Shown here in pieces: positions 8,238-16,915 of a stretch of DNA of 37,266 nucleotides (position 1 is its first letter; every line of letters begins with the position of its first letter). Under the pieces are notes generated by a model. The model saw only the letters and a program-made list of their open reading frames with translations, ran no database searches and had not been told where the DNA came from. Both the position numbers and the translations under genes were made by a program. The DNA comes from JBGZFC01 sp964631255 (GTDB taxonomy: Bacteria; Bacteroidota; Bacteroidia; Bacteroidales; Dysgonomonadaceae), in contig CAZVWS010000020.1 of the NCBI GenBank assembly GCA_964631255.1, positions 1-37,266 on the forward strand. Direction: 5' to 3'.

Positions 8238-9347
8238 TCATTTCCTCGTTATCTCCACAATGCCCGTTTTCGGCAATTCTCTGTTCCGTTTTTCCACCGC
8301 CTCCACTACTCTATCGGCAAGCTCGGCAAAAGCCATTCCCGTGATAGAATCAGGATTTACGGCTACCGGTCTTCCGTCGTCGCCTCCCTCACGAATAGAC
8401 TGCACGATGGGAATTTGCCCCAACAAATCATATCCGTTTTGTTCTGCCAAGCGTTTGCAGCCGTCTTTCCCGAAGATATAATATTTGTTTTCGGGCAGTT
8501 CGGCAGGCGTGAACCAAGCCATATTTTCCACCAATCCAAGAATAGGCACATTTACTTTATCGCTCGTAAACATACTGATTCCTTTGCGGGCATCGGCAAG
8601 CGCCACTTCCTGCGGAGTGCTCACGATAACGGCACCGGTAATAGGGAGCGTTTGTACCAAAGTTAAGTGAATATCGCTGGTGCCGGGCGGAAAATCAATC
8701 AAAAAATAATCCAATTCGCCCCAATTAGCATCGGCAATGAGTTGTTTGAGCGCGTTGCTTGCCATGGCTCCTCGCCACACAACGGCATCTTCTTTTTTTA
8801 CAAAAAAACCGATGGAAAGCATTTTTATTCCGTAGTTTTCGATGGGAATTATGAGGTCGCGACCATCCAATTTCTCCGTAAAAACTCCGGCATCTTCCAC
8901 ATTGAGCATTTTGGGTACCGATGGACCAAAAATATCAGCATCTAACAATCCAACTTTGTAACCTTTTTGCGCCAAAGCAATAGCCAAATTGGTGCAAACC
9001 GTACTTTTGCCAACGCCGCCTTTTCCCGACGAAACGGCAACAATATTTTTTACACCGGGTAATAAATCGGGTAGTTCGGGGCGTGGCGCTTGTTTCGATT
9101 TCACCGAAATATTGCCTTTTATCTCAATATTTGGATCGGCATACGTTAAAATTGCTTGTTCAGCCATTTTCACGAGCGAACGAATAAATGGGTCGTTCTG
9201 TTTTTCGGTAATGAGCGTGAAGCTCACTTTCATTCCGTCTATGCGGATATCGTCTTCCACCATTCCGGCAGAAACAATGTCCTGTCCCGTTCCCGGGTAG
9301 CGCACGTTTTTGAGTGCGTCGATAATTAGTTGTGGGTATATTGACAT
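8238..9347 (-). CDS. mrp: Mrp/ApbC-type P-loop ATPase, iron-sulfur cluster carrier
   Basis: This 369-residue cytoplasmic protein has an N-terminal DUF59/MIP18 domain (about 1-85) and a ParA/Mrp ATPase domain with the deviant Walker A SSGKGGVGKST at about residues 106-116. DADIFGPSVPKM and IDFPPGTSD follow. Family members bind and transfer [4Fe-4S] clusters, usually through a C-terminal CxxC pair that bridges a dimer. Here the corresponding stretch reads ENMAWFTPAELPENKYY, with no CxxC, leaving only a single Cys in KDGCKRL nearby. I recall the same motif loss in other Bacteroidetes Mrp proteins. It lies 76 bp downstream of trmB and is probably co-transcribed with it. Confidence 0.92.
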   Translation of the reverse strand: MSIYPQLIIDALKNVRYPGTGQDIVSAGMVEDDIRIDGMKVSFTLITEKQNDPFIRSLVKMAEQAILTYADPNIEIKGNISVKSKQAPRPELPDLLPGVKNIVAVSSGKGGVGKSTVCTNLAIALAQKGYKVGLLDADIFGPSVPKMLNVEDAGVFTEKLDGRDLIIPIENYGIKMLSIGFFVKKEDAVVWRGAMASNALKQLIADANWGELDYFLIDFPPGTSDIHLTLVQTLPITGAVIVSTPQEVALADARKGISMFTSDKVNVPILGLVENMAWFTPAELPENKYYIFGKDGCKRLAEQNGYDLLGQIPIVQSIREGGDDGRPVAVNPDSITGMAFAELADRVVEAVEKRNRELPKTGIVEITRK

Positions 9348-9364
9348 AAAATTTTCGTTTAAAT

Positions 9365-9430
9365 GTTTAACGTTTAAAGTTCAAAGTTTCGGGCATACAA
9401 CCTTGAACCTTAAACTTTGAACGCTAAACT
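9365..9430. repeat. Degenerate inverted repeat, GTTTAAAGTTCAAAGTTT-type
   Basis: The left arm, GTTTAACGTTTAAAGTTCAA, is roughly complementary to the right arm, which ends CTTTGAACGCTAAAC, around a central spacer GGGCATACAACC. The tract fills the trmB-mrp gap and overlaps the trmB stop codon (TAG at 9424-9426), so the last residues of TrmB are encoded by repeat sequence. A related tract lies at 33335-33409. Confidence 0.75.
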
Positions 9431-10164
9431 TTTGCATTTCTTCCAAAACTCCGATACACATCTTTTTCAATTTCAATATCGGGTTCGGTCCAATTTTTCC
9501 CTTTCGGGACGATGAATTTAATGTATTTGATGTTTAAACCGCGCGAGCGCCATTGTTGTTCATAAAAAGTCTGGATACTTAATATTTTGTCATCCAATCC
9601 CGATTGGTACAAATTGTCGGTATTTACCAATTCGGTCAAATGGTTTTCTTTTATCATGGCACAAGTGTACGTGTAGAGAAAATGACTATCTGTTTTGAGA
9701 TGCACAATTCCGTTTTCATCCAGAATAGAAGCGTAATGCTTCATAAATCGGGTAGATGTGAGTCGTTTGTTGGTTTTGCTCATTTGTGGGTCGGGAAAAG
9801 TAATCCAAATTTCTGCCACTTCGTTTTCATCAAAAAAATGGTGAATCAGCTCGATATGCGTGCGTAAAAACGCCACGTTACCCATGTTTTCCTGCAAAGC
9901 TTCGGTTGCTCCTTTCCACATACGTGCACCTTTTATATCGATGCCGATAAAATTTTTCTCCGGATAAAGCTTTGCCAAGCCCACCGTGTATTCTCCTTTG
10001 CCGCAACCCAACTCCAACACGATTGGATTCTCGTTTTGGAAAAAATCGTTTTTCCATTTCCCTTTCATCGGGAAACCATCCTCGGTAAGTGTTGCAAACG
10101 TGTATTGAAAAACGTTGGGATAAGTTTCCATATCGGCAAACTTAGCTAATTTGTTTTTTGCCAT
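9424..10164 (-). CDS. trmB: tRNA (guanine-N7-)-methyltransferase
   Basis: This 246-residue SAM-dependent enzyme methylates G46 in the variable loop of tRNA. The SAM-binding motif VLELGCGKGEYTVGLA is at about residues 50-65. The family hallmark WITFPDPQMSKTNKRLTSTRF is present in two overlapping blocks at about 126-146. The C-terminal part contains the conserved TEPDIE-like tail. The length is normal. The ATG at 10164 is preceded by a good promoter (10205-10235). It is followed by mrp on the same strand. Confidence 0.95.
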   Translation of the reverse strand: MAKNKLAKFADMETYPNVFQYTFATLTEDGFPMKGKWKNDFFQNENPIVLELGCGKGEYTVGLAKLYPEKNFIGIDIKGARMWKGATEALQENMGNVAFLRTHIELIHHFFDENEVAEIWITFPDPQMSKTNKRLTSTRFMKHYASILDENGIVHLKTDSHFLYTYTCAMIKENHLTELVNTDNLYQSGLDDKILSIQTFYEQQWRSRGLNIKYIKFIVPKGKNWTEPDIEIEKDVYRSFGRNAKV

Positions 10165-10204
10165 CTTATTTATTTCAATGCTACTTTTTTCAGTTTACAG
10201 TTTA

Positions 10205-10235
10205 CAAAAGTACAAATTTCGATTCACAGATTCAA
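10205..10235 (-). promoter_or_regulatory. Promoter of trmB (and probably mrp)
   Basis: On the minus strand, TACTTTTG (10205-10212) matches TAnnTTTG, and TTG at 10233-10235 lies 20 bp upstream, the normal Bacteroidetes spacing. The start codon is about 40 bp downstream. Confidence 0.65.
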
Positions 10236-10461
10236 CTTTTTCGCGCATGGTTTCAAACTGTAAGAAAAAACCACAAAAGAATGCGCGAAACCAAATATCA
10301 ACAGCCATATTTTTATAGTATGAAACTTATTGATTGAGTTTATTTTCAATTAATATTACACTGTAATTATGCAAGTTATAACATATCGAAAAAAATTGGG
10401 AATATTTCTGATTTTTAAGAAAAAAAGAGAAGAAATATGGAAAATGTTACGATTTAATACC

Positions 10462-10469
10462 TACCTTTG
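10462..10469 (+). promoter_or_regulatory. -7 element of gdhA
   Basis: TACCTTTG matches TAnnTTTG and lies 34 bp before the ATG at 10504. An in-frame ATG at 10369 would be upstream of the transcript start, so this element decides the start codon. No clear -33 element is visible. The remaining gap back to trmB (10165-10461) holds the trmB promoter and otherwise nothing I recognise. Confidence 0.6.
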
Positions 10470-10503
10470 CGTAGTACAAAACCTTTTTAAAACTTTATGT
10501 GAT

Positions 10504-11841
10504 ATGAAAGTGAATGAAATAATGAAACAGCTCGAAACCAGACATCCTGGCGAAGCTGAATTTCTTCAAGCAGTAAAAGAAGTATTAACTTCGATTGAGG
10601 ACGTGTATAACCAACATCCTGAATTTGAAAAAGCAGGCATTATCGAGCGCATCGTTGAGCCCGATCGTATTTTCACATTCCGTGTGCCTTGGGTGGACGA
10701 CAACGGAAAAGTACACGTGAACATTGGCTACCGTGTTCAATTTAACGGAGCAATTGGTCCGTACAAAGGCGGTATCCGTTTCCATCCTTCCGTAACATTA
10801 TCTACACTGAAATTCTTAGGATTCGAACAAACATTTAAAAACGCACTTACTACACTACCAATGGGTGGCGGTAAAGGTGGTTCTGACTTTGCACCAAAAG
10901 GACGTTCTGACGCGGAAATTATGCGTTTCTGCCAAGCGTTCGTTACCGAACTTTGGCGCGATTTGGGTCCTGACACCGACGTGCCCGCAGGCGATATAGG
11001 TGTTGGTGGACGCGAAGTAGCTTACATGTACGGAATGTACAAAAAATTGGCTCGCGAACATACAGGTACATTTACAGGAAAAGGACGCTCGTTTGGCGGT
11101 TCTCGCCTTCGTCCGGAAGCTACCGGATTTGGTGCGCTTTACTTCGTAAACCAAATGTGCGACACACACAATATTGAACTTAAAGGAAAAACAGTAGCTG
11201 TTTCCGGTTTTGGAAACGTGGCTTGGGGTGCTACAATGAAAGCAACCGAATTGGGAGCAAAAGTTGTAGCTATTTCAGGACCCGACGGCTATATCTATGA
11301 CCCGGACGGCGTGAGCACGCAAGAGAAATTTGATTACATGGTAGAGCTTCGCAACTCGGGCAACGATGTGGTAGCTCCTTATGCCGAAAAATATCCAAAC
11401 GCTAAATTCTTTGCAGGCAAAAAACCTTGGGAATGCAAAGTAGACATTGCCTTGCCTTGCGCTATCCAAAACGAATTGAACCTGGAAGATGCAAAAAGAC
11501 TGAAAGAAAACGGTGTTACATTGGTAGCTGAAGTTTCTAACATGGGATGTACTGCCGAAGCAGTTGATTTCTTTGTAGAAAACAAAATACTATTTGGTCC
11601 AGGAAAAGCAGTTAACGCCGGTGGTGTAGCTTGCTCCGGTTTAGAAATGACACAAAACGCTATGCACATTTCTTGGACTAACGAAGAGGTTGACAAATGG
11701 TTGCACCAAATCATGGGCGACATCCACGACCAATGCGTAGCTCACGGAAAAGGCAGCGATTATATCAATTACGTGAAAGGTGCAAACATTGCCGGCTTTA
11801 TGAAAGTGGCTGAAGCAATGGTAGCACAAGGCGTATTGTAA
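10504..11841 (+). CDS. gdhA: Glutamate dehydrogenase, hexameric NAD(P)-type
   Basis: This 445-residue cytoplasmic enzyme interconverts glutamate and 2-oxoglutarate plus ammonium. Motifs from N- to C-terminus are FRVPWVDDNGKVHVNIGYRV, GPYKGGIRFHPSV, LPMGGGKGGSDF (substrate lysines), DVPAGDIGVGGREVAYM, and the dinucleotide fold VSGFGNVAWGA followed by AISGPDGYI. The length matches bacterial 445-450-residue enzymes when translation starts at MKVNEIMKQLE. The open frame extends 45 codons upstream, but that extension contains a promoter element and has no family similarity. Cofactor preference (NADPH or NADH) cannot be settled. It is followed after 24 bp by a small membrane protein and then a terminator. 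Confidence 0.96.
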   Translation: MKVNEIMKQLETRHPGEAEFLQAVKEVLTSIEDVYNQHPEFEKAGIIERIVEPDRIFTFRVPWVDDNGKVHVNIGYRVQFNGAIGPYKGGIRFHPSVTLSTLKFLGFEQTFKNALTTLPMGGGKGGSDFAPKGRSDAEIMRFCQAFVTELWRDLGPDTDVPAGDIGVGGREVAYMYGMYKKLAREHTGTFTGKGRSFGGSRLRPEATGFGALYFVNQMCDTHNIELKGKTVAVSGFGNVAWGATMKATELGAKVVAISGPDGYIYDPDGVSTQEKFDYMVELRNSGNDVVAPYAEKYPNAKFFAGKKPWECKVDIALPCAIQNELNLEDAKRLKENGVTLVAEVSNMGCTAEAVDFFVENKILFGPGKAVNAGGVACSGLEMTQNAMHISWTNEEVDKWLHQIMGDIHDQCVAHGKGSDYINYVKGANIAGFMKVAEAMVAQGVL

Positions 11842-11865
11842 TAGAGTTTTTCAATAAAAAAACAA

Positions 11866-12054
11866 ATGAAAATAAAAAAACAACCCTGGATTTTTTTGGT
11901 TCTTGGCATCGTAATTGTACTTATAGGAGCCTTTGCTAAAATTCAGCACATTTCATTTGCAACAATATTGTTGGGAATCGGGTTATCGGTAGAAGTTTTT
12001 GGTCTCTTTTATTTGATAAAAAATATTAGAGGTATAAATAATGGAAACGCATAA
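11866..12054 (+). CDS. Small two-helix membrane protein resembling the GldL N-terminus
   Basis: This 62-residue protein has two hydrophobic helices (about residues 8-24 and 29-51). GIVIVLIGAFAKIQHISFATILLGIGLSVEVFGLFY, read in two parts, follows the pattern of the gliding-motility/type IX secretion protein GldL: G-A-x-x-K-I-x-H, then a glycine-rich second helix ending in a Glu. GldL itself is over 200 residues and has a soluble C-terminus, absent here. The gene starts 24 bp after gdhA and shares its terminator, so it is probably co-transcribed. Function unknown; the resemblance is limited to the membrane hairpin. Confidence 0.75.
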   Translation: MKIKKQPWIFLVLGIVIVLIGAFAKIQHISFATILLGIGLSVEVFGLFYLIKNIRGINNGNA

Positions 12055-12110
12055 TCACGATACAACAAAGGATTTATCTGATACTTAATTTTTTAATTGA
12101 AAAATCCACA

Positions 12111-12147
12111 AAAAGCCGTAAGAGCATGGACTCTTACGGCTTTTTTA
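12111..12147 (+). terminator. Rho-independent terminator of the gdhA operon
   Basis: The perfect stem AAAAGCCGTAAGA / TCTTACGGCTTTT encloses a seven-base loop and runs into a T-tract. It works on both strands in principle, but the only gene ending here is the upstream plus-strand pair. Confidence 0.9.
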
Positions 12148-12181
12148 TCCCCTTTTATATGGATTAGAAGACGAAGTTTTG

Positions 12182-12189
12182 TAAATTTG
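12182..12189 (+). promoter_or_regulatory. Candidate -7 element of the OFA-type MFS gene
   Basis: TAAATTTG fits TAnnTTTG, 66 bp before the ATG at 12255 and just after the gdhA operon terminator. No clear -33 element. Confidence 0.4.
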
Positions 12190-12254
12190 TAAATCATAAA
12201 TAACAAAACAAATTGAATCCGCAAAAACGGACTTAAACAAATAAAAAAACCTAT

Positions 12255-13496
12255 ATGATGAAAAAATGGTTTATCGCTATTCTGGGAACTCTCACACACT
12301 TGTGTCTGGGCACGGTTTATGCCTGGAGTTTCTTTCAAACGCCTATCACCCAATTCACCGGATGGAACAACTCGCAAGTTGCCTGGGCATTTAGCCTTTC
12401 TATTTTTATGCTGGGGGTAACTGCCGCCTGGGCGGGCAACAAGATGCCAAAATACGGACCGCGCAAATTAGCCATTTTGGGTGGAACATTGTATGCCTTG
12501 GGCTATCTTCTTTCGGGATTTGCATTGGCAAACCAATCCCTGTTTCTGTTGTATCTCGGGTTTGGATTTATTGGCGGAATAGGACTTGGCTTGGCGTATG
12601 TAACACCGGTAGCGACCGTATCGGCTTGGTTCACAGAAAAACAAGGCTTGGCAACGGGCATGGTGGTAATGGGATTTGGATTTGGAGCATTGGTTATGTC
12701 CAAATTTTTAGCCCCATTTTTTCTGAAACTCTCCGGTGGCAATTTGAGCACAACATTTTACTACACGGGCGTGGTAATGCTAATACTCATCCCATTTTTG
12801 GCAACTTTTCTGCAAATGCCCCAATCTACAAAGAAAATTGCCACAGAAACGAAAAAAGCGTCCATTTCCCAATACATTTTGGCGAAGCCATTTATTTTGG
12901 TTTGGCTTATTTTTACCATCAACATTGTTGCCGGCATGATTTTCATCTCGTTCCAGTCGCCCCTGTTGCAAGATTTATTGAAATTGCAAATGCCCGCCGA
13001 CACCGATTTCTCCAATGCCGATACCATGGCTTCTTTGGCAGCTTCGGGCGCTACACTAATAGCCATCAGCTCCATTTTCAATGGTTTGGGACGATTTGTT
13101 TGGGGTAGCTTTTCCGACAAAATTGGCAGAATGCAAACTTTTCGCATCCTACTTGCTTTGCAAGCCGTTATTTTTGTGATGCTTATTTTTGTGCGCCAAC
13201 CCATCGTGTTTTCGATATTGGTTTGCATCGTTTTGCTTTGCTACGGCGGCGGATTTGGCGTGTTGCCATCGCTCACAAAAGACATGTACGGCAGCAAACT
13301 CATGTCGTCGCTCTATGGCGCACTGCTCACGGCATGGGGCGTGGGTGGCATTATCGGACCGCAAATTGTAGCACTGATGAAAGATAATTATGCCGACAAA
13401 GCCGGGTTGTATGCTTTTATCGTGGGGGGTAGTTTATTGATTATCGGGTTAATAATCAGCTTCATCTATAAGCCAAACAAAACAGTACAATCTTAG
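12255..13496 (+). CDS. MFS transporter, OFA (oxalate/formate antiporter-like) family
   Basis: This 413-residue inner-membrane protein has about 12 helices. The N-terminal LGTLTHLCLGTVYAWSFF and PITQFTGWNNSQVAWAFSL are typical of OFA members. GLGLAYVTPVATVSAWFTEKQGLATGM (in two pieces, about residues 111-136) is the family's conserved loop, and the second half contains FNGLGRFVWGSFSDKIGR. Family members exchange or import small carboxylates such as oxalate, formate, lactate or pyruvate. The substrate cannot be read from sequence. The gene has its own candidate promoter and lies 33 bp before the AddB-like gene. Confidence 0.88.
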   Translation: MMKKWFIAILGTLTHLCLGTVYAWSFFQTPITQFTGWNNSQVAWAFSLSIFMLGVTAAWAGNKMPKYGPRKLAILGGTLYALGYLLSGFALANQSLFLLYLGFGFIGGIGLGLAYVTPVATVSAWFTEKQGLATGMVVMGFGFGALVMSKFLAPFFLKLSGGNLSTTFYYTGVVMLILIPFLATFLQMPQSTKKIATETKKASISQYILAKPFILVWLIFTINIVAGMIFISFQSPLLQDLLKLQMPADTDFSNADTMASLAASGATLIAISSIFNGLGRFVWGSFSDKIGRMQTFRILLALQAVIFVMLIFVRQPIVFSILVCIVLLCYGGGFGVLPSLTKDMYGSKLMSSLYGALLTAWGVGGIIGPQIVALMKDNYADKAGLYAFIVGGSLLIIGLIISFIYKPNKTVQS

Positions 13497-13529
13497 AAAC
13501 TGTTTCCATAATACAAAACAGAACAAATA

Positions 13530-16412
13530 ATGACCCCGTTTCTCTATCGCATCGCGCAAAAGTTTTATTCGGAATACAAAAACGAATTGTATCGCCACAC
13601 ATTTGTTTTCCCAAACAAGCGAGCCGGTGTTTTCTTCCAGAAATATTTGGCAGAAATTGCCGAAAAGCCCATTTTCTCTCCAAACACCATTACCACGAAA
13701 GAGCTTTTCGAGTCGCTCTCTGCATTTCAGTCGGCAGATAAGATACGGATGTTGGAAATGCTGTACAAAAACTACATCCATTTGGCTAAAACGGATGAGT
13801 CGTTTGACGATTTTATTTTTTGGGGCGAAATTTTGCTAAACGATTTTGACGATGTAGACAAATACATGGCTGATGCACGACAAGTGTTTAAAAATATCAG
13901 CAATTTGAAATCGATAGAGGACGATTATTCTCATCTGACCCCAGCTCAAGTGGCAGAAATTCGTAAATTTTGGACTTTTTTCATGCCGGTAGAAGGCAAC
14001 GAAACCAAGAAAAAATTTAAAGAAACATGGGAAATACTCTTTGAGTTGTACACGAATTTTCGCACAAATTTGGCAAAAAATAATTATGCTTACGAAGGAA
14101 TGCTTTTTCGCGAAGTTGCCGAACGGGCGAAGTCAAAAGCCGATTTCGATTTTGAAACGAAGAGTTTTATTTTCGTGGGATTGAACGCCATCTCTACCGT
14201 AGAATACGAATTGATGAACTACCTAAAAAACAGAGGTATTGCCGATTTCTATTGGGATTACGATTCGCCCATGGTTCGCGACGATCAGAATAGCGCATCC
14301 AGATGGGTCAAAGAAAATTTGTCTCGTTTTCCCTCCAAGTTTCAAGATATTTATCCCGATTCAACACAACAGTTTCCTACCGAGAAACCCAGTATAGAAC
14401 TCATCGGTATTCCATCGGCAGTTGGACAAGCCAAACATGTTACCGAAATCATCACCAACCTGTTGCAGGAAGGTCATATCGGCAAAAATGCTATCAATAC
14501 CGCCATCGTTCTACCCGACGAAAATTTGTTGTTGCCCACTCTATACTCCATTCCCAAAGAGATTGAGAAAATAAATGTAACCATGGGTTACAGTCTATCC
14601 AACGCATCGGTAGCAAGCCTGATAGAGATTATCTCTTTGTTGCAAAAAAATGTGCGCAAATCGGGCGACGAAGCGGTTTTTTACTTCCGTTATGTGCTTT
14701 CGGTGCTCAACCACCCGTTGGTGATGCGCGTGGTGCAATCGGATACGGACACCATAAAAAACGACATTGTCCACTTCAATCGCATCACGGTTTCGACAAG
14801 CGAATTAAAGGGAAACCCATTTGTAGAATTGCTGTTTACTCCTATTGCACGCTGGCAAGATTTATCGGATTATCTGCACAATATTTTGAAATATGTTTAC
14901 AATGTCATCAACCAAGAGGTAAAAACTGAAGAAAACAGCATTGAAAATGCACGTGCTATCGATTTGGAACGAGAGTTCATTGTCGAGTTTTATAAAACCA
15001 TAACCCGACTGCAAGACACGTTGCACGACACCCTCGATATGTCTGTTGAAACCTATTTTCGCCTGTTGCGACAAATGACAAGAGCCATAAGCATCTCGTT
15101 TAGCGGCGAACCGCTTTCGGGTTTGCAAGTAATGGGAGCATTAGAAACCAGGGCATTAGATTTTGAAAATCTGATTATTTTGTCGATGAACGAAGGCGTT
15201 TTCCCTGCAAAAAAAACCAATAACTCGTATATCCCTTACAGCTTGAGAAAAGCATTTGGCTTGCCGGTTCACGAACACCGGGACAGTACCTACGCGTACC
15301 ATTTTTATCGCATGATAAGCAGGGCAAAACGAATTTTCATGCTATACGATACACGTGCCGAAGAGATGCAAACCGGCGAAGTGAACCGATTTTTCTATCA
15401 ACTGAAATATTTGTACTCGAATCATTTTGAAATTGCTCCCGAAAAAACATTACAATACAGCGTCTATTCGCCAAAAGCGGAAACCATTGAGGTGTCCAAA
15501 ACCCAAGATGTGCTAAACAAATTGAATAAATTCCGGGTTGGAGGCAATTCGGCTCTATCGGCTTCGCTCATAAATGATTATATCAACTGTCCGTTGCGTT
15601 TCTATTTTTCTGCCGTGGAGGGACTGAAAGAGGAGCAAGAGATTAGTGAATCGATTGAATCGGACGTGTTTGGCTCTATCTATCACCGACTTCTGGAGAT
15701 TATCTATAATCGGTTCATCGGAATAAGCGTTACGCCCGACGCCGTTTCACAAATTATCAAAAACGATGTTTTCTTAACCGATATTATCGAGAAAGCATTT
15801 GCCCGATACTTTTTCAAAGACGAGAAAAATGTAAAACCGCTTCAAGGTCAGTTTTATTTAATTGGCGAAATTTTGCGAAGTTATGTAAAAAAAACACTGG
15901 AAGCCGACAAGCAATTTATGCCTTTCACATACATCGGCTCAGAATTTAGAATAGAAGACACCCACCGGTTGAGCGATTCGTTGGAGATAAATTTCAAAGG
16001 AAGTATCGACCGTATCGATTGTACAAGCACCTCCTATCGGATAATAGATTACAAAACCGGTAACGGCGAAAATAAATTTAAAACGATAGACGAACTTTTT
16101 GATTCTACCATATCGAAGCGCAAATACCAGATTTTGCAGGTATTTATTTATGCCCTGTTTTATGGTAAGAAGAATCCCGAAAAAAAGTTGTCGCCCAACG
16201 TCTATTATCTTCGTTCCATTTTCAAAGATTTCGACCCAACCATTTATTGTGAAAACGAGCCTATTCACGACATTAATACATATTTGCCCGAGTTTGTGGA
16301 AAAATTTAATTCGGTATTGTCCGAAATTTTTGATGCGAATGTGCCTTTCAAACAAACTCAAAACGAATACAATTGTCAGTGGTGCAACTTCCGAAACATT
16401 TGTGATAGATAA
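13530..16412 (+). CDS. addB: AddB-like PD-(D/E)XK nuclease with Fe-S cysteines
   Basis: This 960-residue protein has a long N-terminal UvrD-like helicase-related region (about 1-660) without a good Walker A motif and a C-terminal RecB-family nuclease. Nuclease residues are D827 in GSIDRID and D840-Y-K842 in IIDYKTG. Four cysteines match the AddB [4Fe-4S] staple: C687 in DYINCPLRFYF, and C949, C952, C958 in NCQWCNFRNIC (C-x2-C-x5-C). AddB works with the helicase-nuclease AddA to resect double-strand ends for RecA. No addA is in this window. Context (carrier upstream, tadA convergent downstream) says nothing more. Assignment as the AddB partner is strong by motif layout. Confidence 0.85.
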   Translation: MTPFLYRIAQKFYSEYKNELYRHTFVFPNKRAGVFFQKYLAEIAEKPIFSPNTITTKELFESLSAFQSADKIRMLEMLYKNYIHLAKTDESFDDFIFWGEILLNDFDDVDKYMADARQVFKNISNLKSIEDDYSHLTPAQVAEIRKFWTFFMPVEGNETKKKFKETWEILFELYTNFRTNLAKNNYAYEGMLFREVAERAKSKADFDFETKSFIFVGLNAISTVEYELMNYLKNRGIADFYWDYDSPMVRDDQNSASRWVKENLSRFPSKFQDIYPDSTQQFPTEKPSIELIGIPSAVGQAKHVTEIITNLLQEGHIGKNAINTAIVLPDENLLLPTLYSIPKEIEKINVTMGYSLSNASVASLIEIISLLQKNVRKSGDEAVFYFRYVLSVLNHPLVMRVVQSDTDTIKNDIVHFNRITVSTSELKGNPFVELLFTPIARWQDLSDYLHNILKYVYNVINQEVKTEENSIENARAIDLEREFIVEFYKTITRLQDTLHDTLDMSVETYFRLLRQMTRAISISFSGEPLSGLQVMGALETRALDFENLIILSMNEGVFPAKKTNNSYIPYSLRKAFGLPVHEHRDSTYAYHFYRMISRAKRIFMLYDTRAEEMQTGEVNRFFYQLKYLYSNHFEIAPEKTLQYSVYSPKAETIEVSKTQDVLNKLNKFRVGGNSALSASLINDYINCPLRFYFSAVEGLKEEQEISESIESDVFGSIYHRLLEIIYNRFIGISVTPDAVSQIIKNDVFLTDIIEKAFARYFFKDEKNVKPLQGQFYLIGEILRSYVKKTLEADKQFMPFTYIGSEFRIEDTHRLSDSLEINFKGSIDRIDCTSTSYRIIDYKTGNGENKFKTIDELFDSTISKRKYQILQVFIYALFYGKKNPEKKLSPNVYYLRSIFKDFDPTIYCENEPIHDINTYLPEFVEKFNSVLSEIFDANVPFKQTQNEYNCQWCNFRNICDR

Positions 16413-16438
16413 TAACCGAAAACGAGCTTGTAGCGAAT

Positions 16439-16873
16439 TTATCGTTTCTTTTCAAAAAAAGTTTGCATTAGCGCAATGCTTTTGTCCGCCATTACACCGC
16501 CTGACACCGAAGTAGCGGGATGTAACAACAACGGCGAAAAAAGTGAATAACCTCTTTTCTCATCGCGTGCGCCATAAACCACACGAGATATTTGCGCCCA
16601 ATACAACGCTGCAGCACACATGGGACAAGGTTCTACGGTTACAAACAAAGTACAATCTTTCAAATATTTGCCGCCCAACACATCGGCGGCGGCGGTTATG
16701 GCTTGCATTTCGGCATGAGCAGTAACATCGTGCAACATCTGTGTCAGATTGTGTGCGCGAGCTATGATGCGGTTTTCTACCACAATAACCGCCCCGACAG
16801 GCACTTCATCTTTGTCAAATGCTTTCTGCGCTTCTTGCAAAGCTTGTCGCATAAAATAATTATCGTCTAACAT
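16439..16873 (-). CDS. tadA: tRNA-specific adenosine deaminase (TadA-type)
   Basis: This cytidine-deaminase-fold enzyme converts A34 to inosine in tRNA-Arg(ACG). The zinc site is complete: HAEMQA (zinc His and proton-shuttle Glu) and VEPCPMCAAAL (zinc cysteines), with the typical VYGARDEKRGY and a C-terminal ALMQTFFEKKR. The open frame extends upstream to a TTG at 16912, but the first ATG, at 16873 (MLDDNYFMRQAL), gives about 144 residues, the usual size. It lies 43 bp after the small gene on the same strand and is probably co-transcribed. Other nucleoside deaminases (e.g. guanine deaminase) are less likely given the motifs. Confidence 0.9.
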   Translation of the reverse strand: MLDDNYFMRQALQEAQKAFDKDEVPVGAVIVVENRIIARAHNLTQMLHDVTAHAEMQAITAAADVLGGKYLKDCTLFVTVEPCPMCAAALYWAQISRVVYGARDEKRGYSLFSPLLLHPATSVSGGVMADKSIALMQTFFEKKR

Positions 16874-16915
16874 AGCGTCTGATTCATTTTTTTGGAATTC
16901 AGTTTTTCCCAAATC

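Noticed and set aside
10369..10503. In-frame N-terminal extension of glutamate dehydrogenase from ATG 10369
   Set aside because: The extension contains a TAnnTTTG promoter element (10462-10469), has no family similarity, and would make the enzyme about 45 residues too long.
12041..12088. 15-codon ORF METHNHDTTKDLSDT overlapping the end of the GldL-like gene
   Set aside because: Too short, with no ribosome-binding site or domain; an overlapping chance frame before the terminator.
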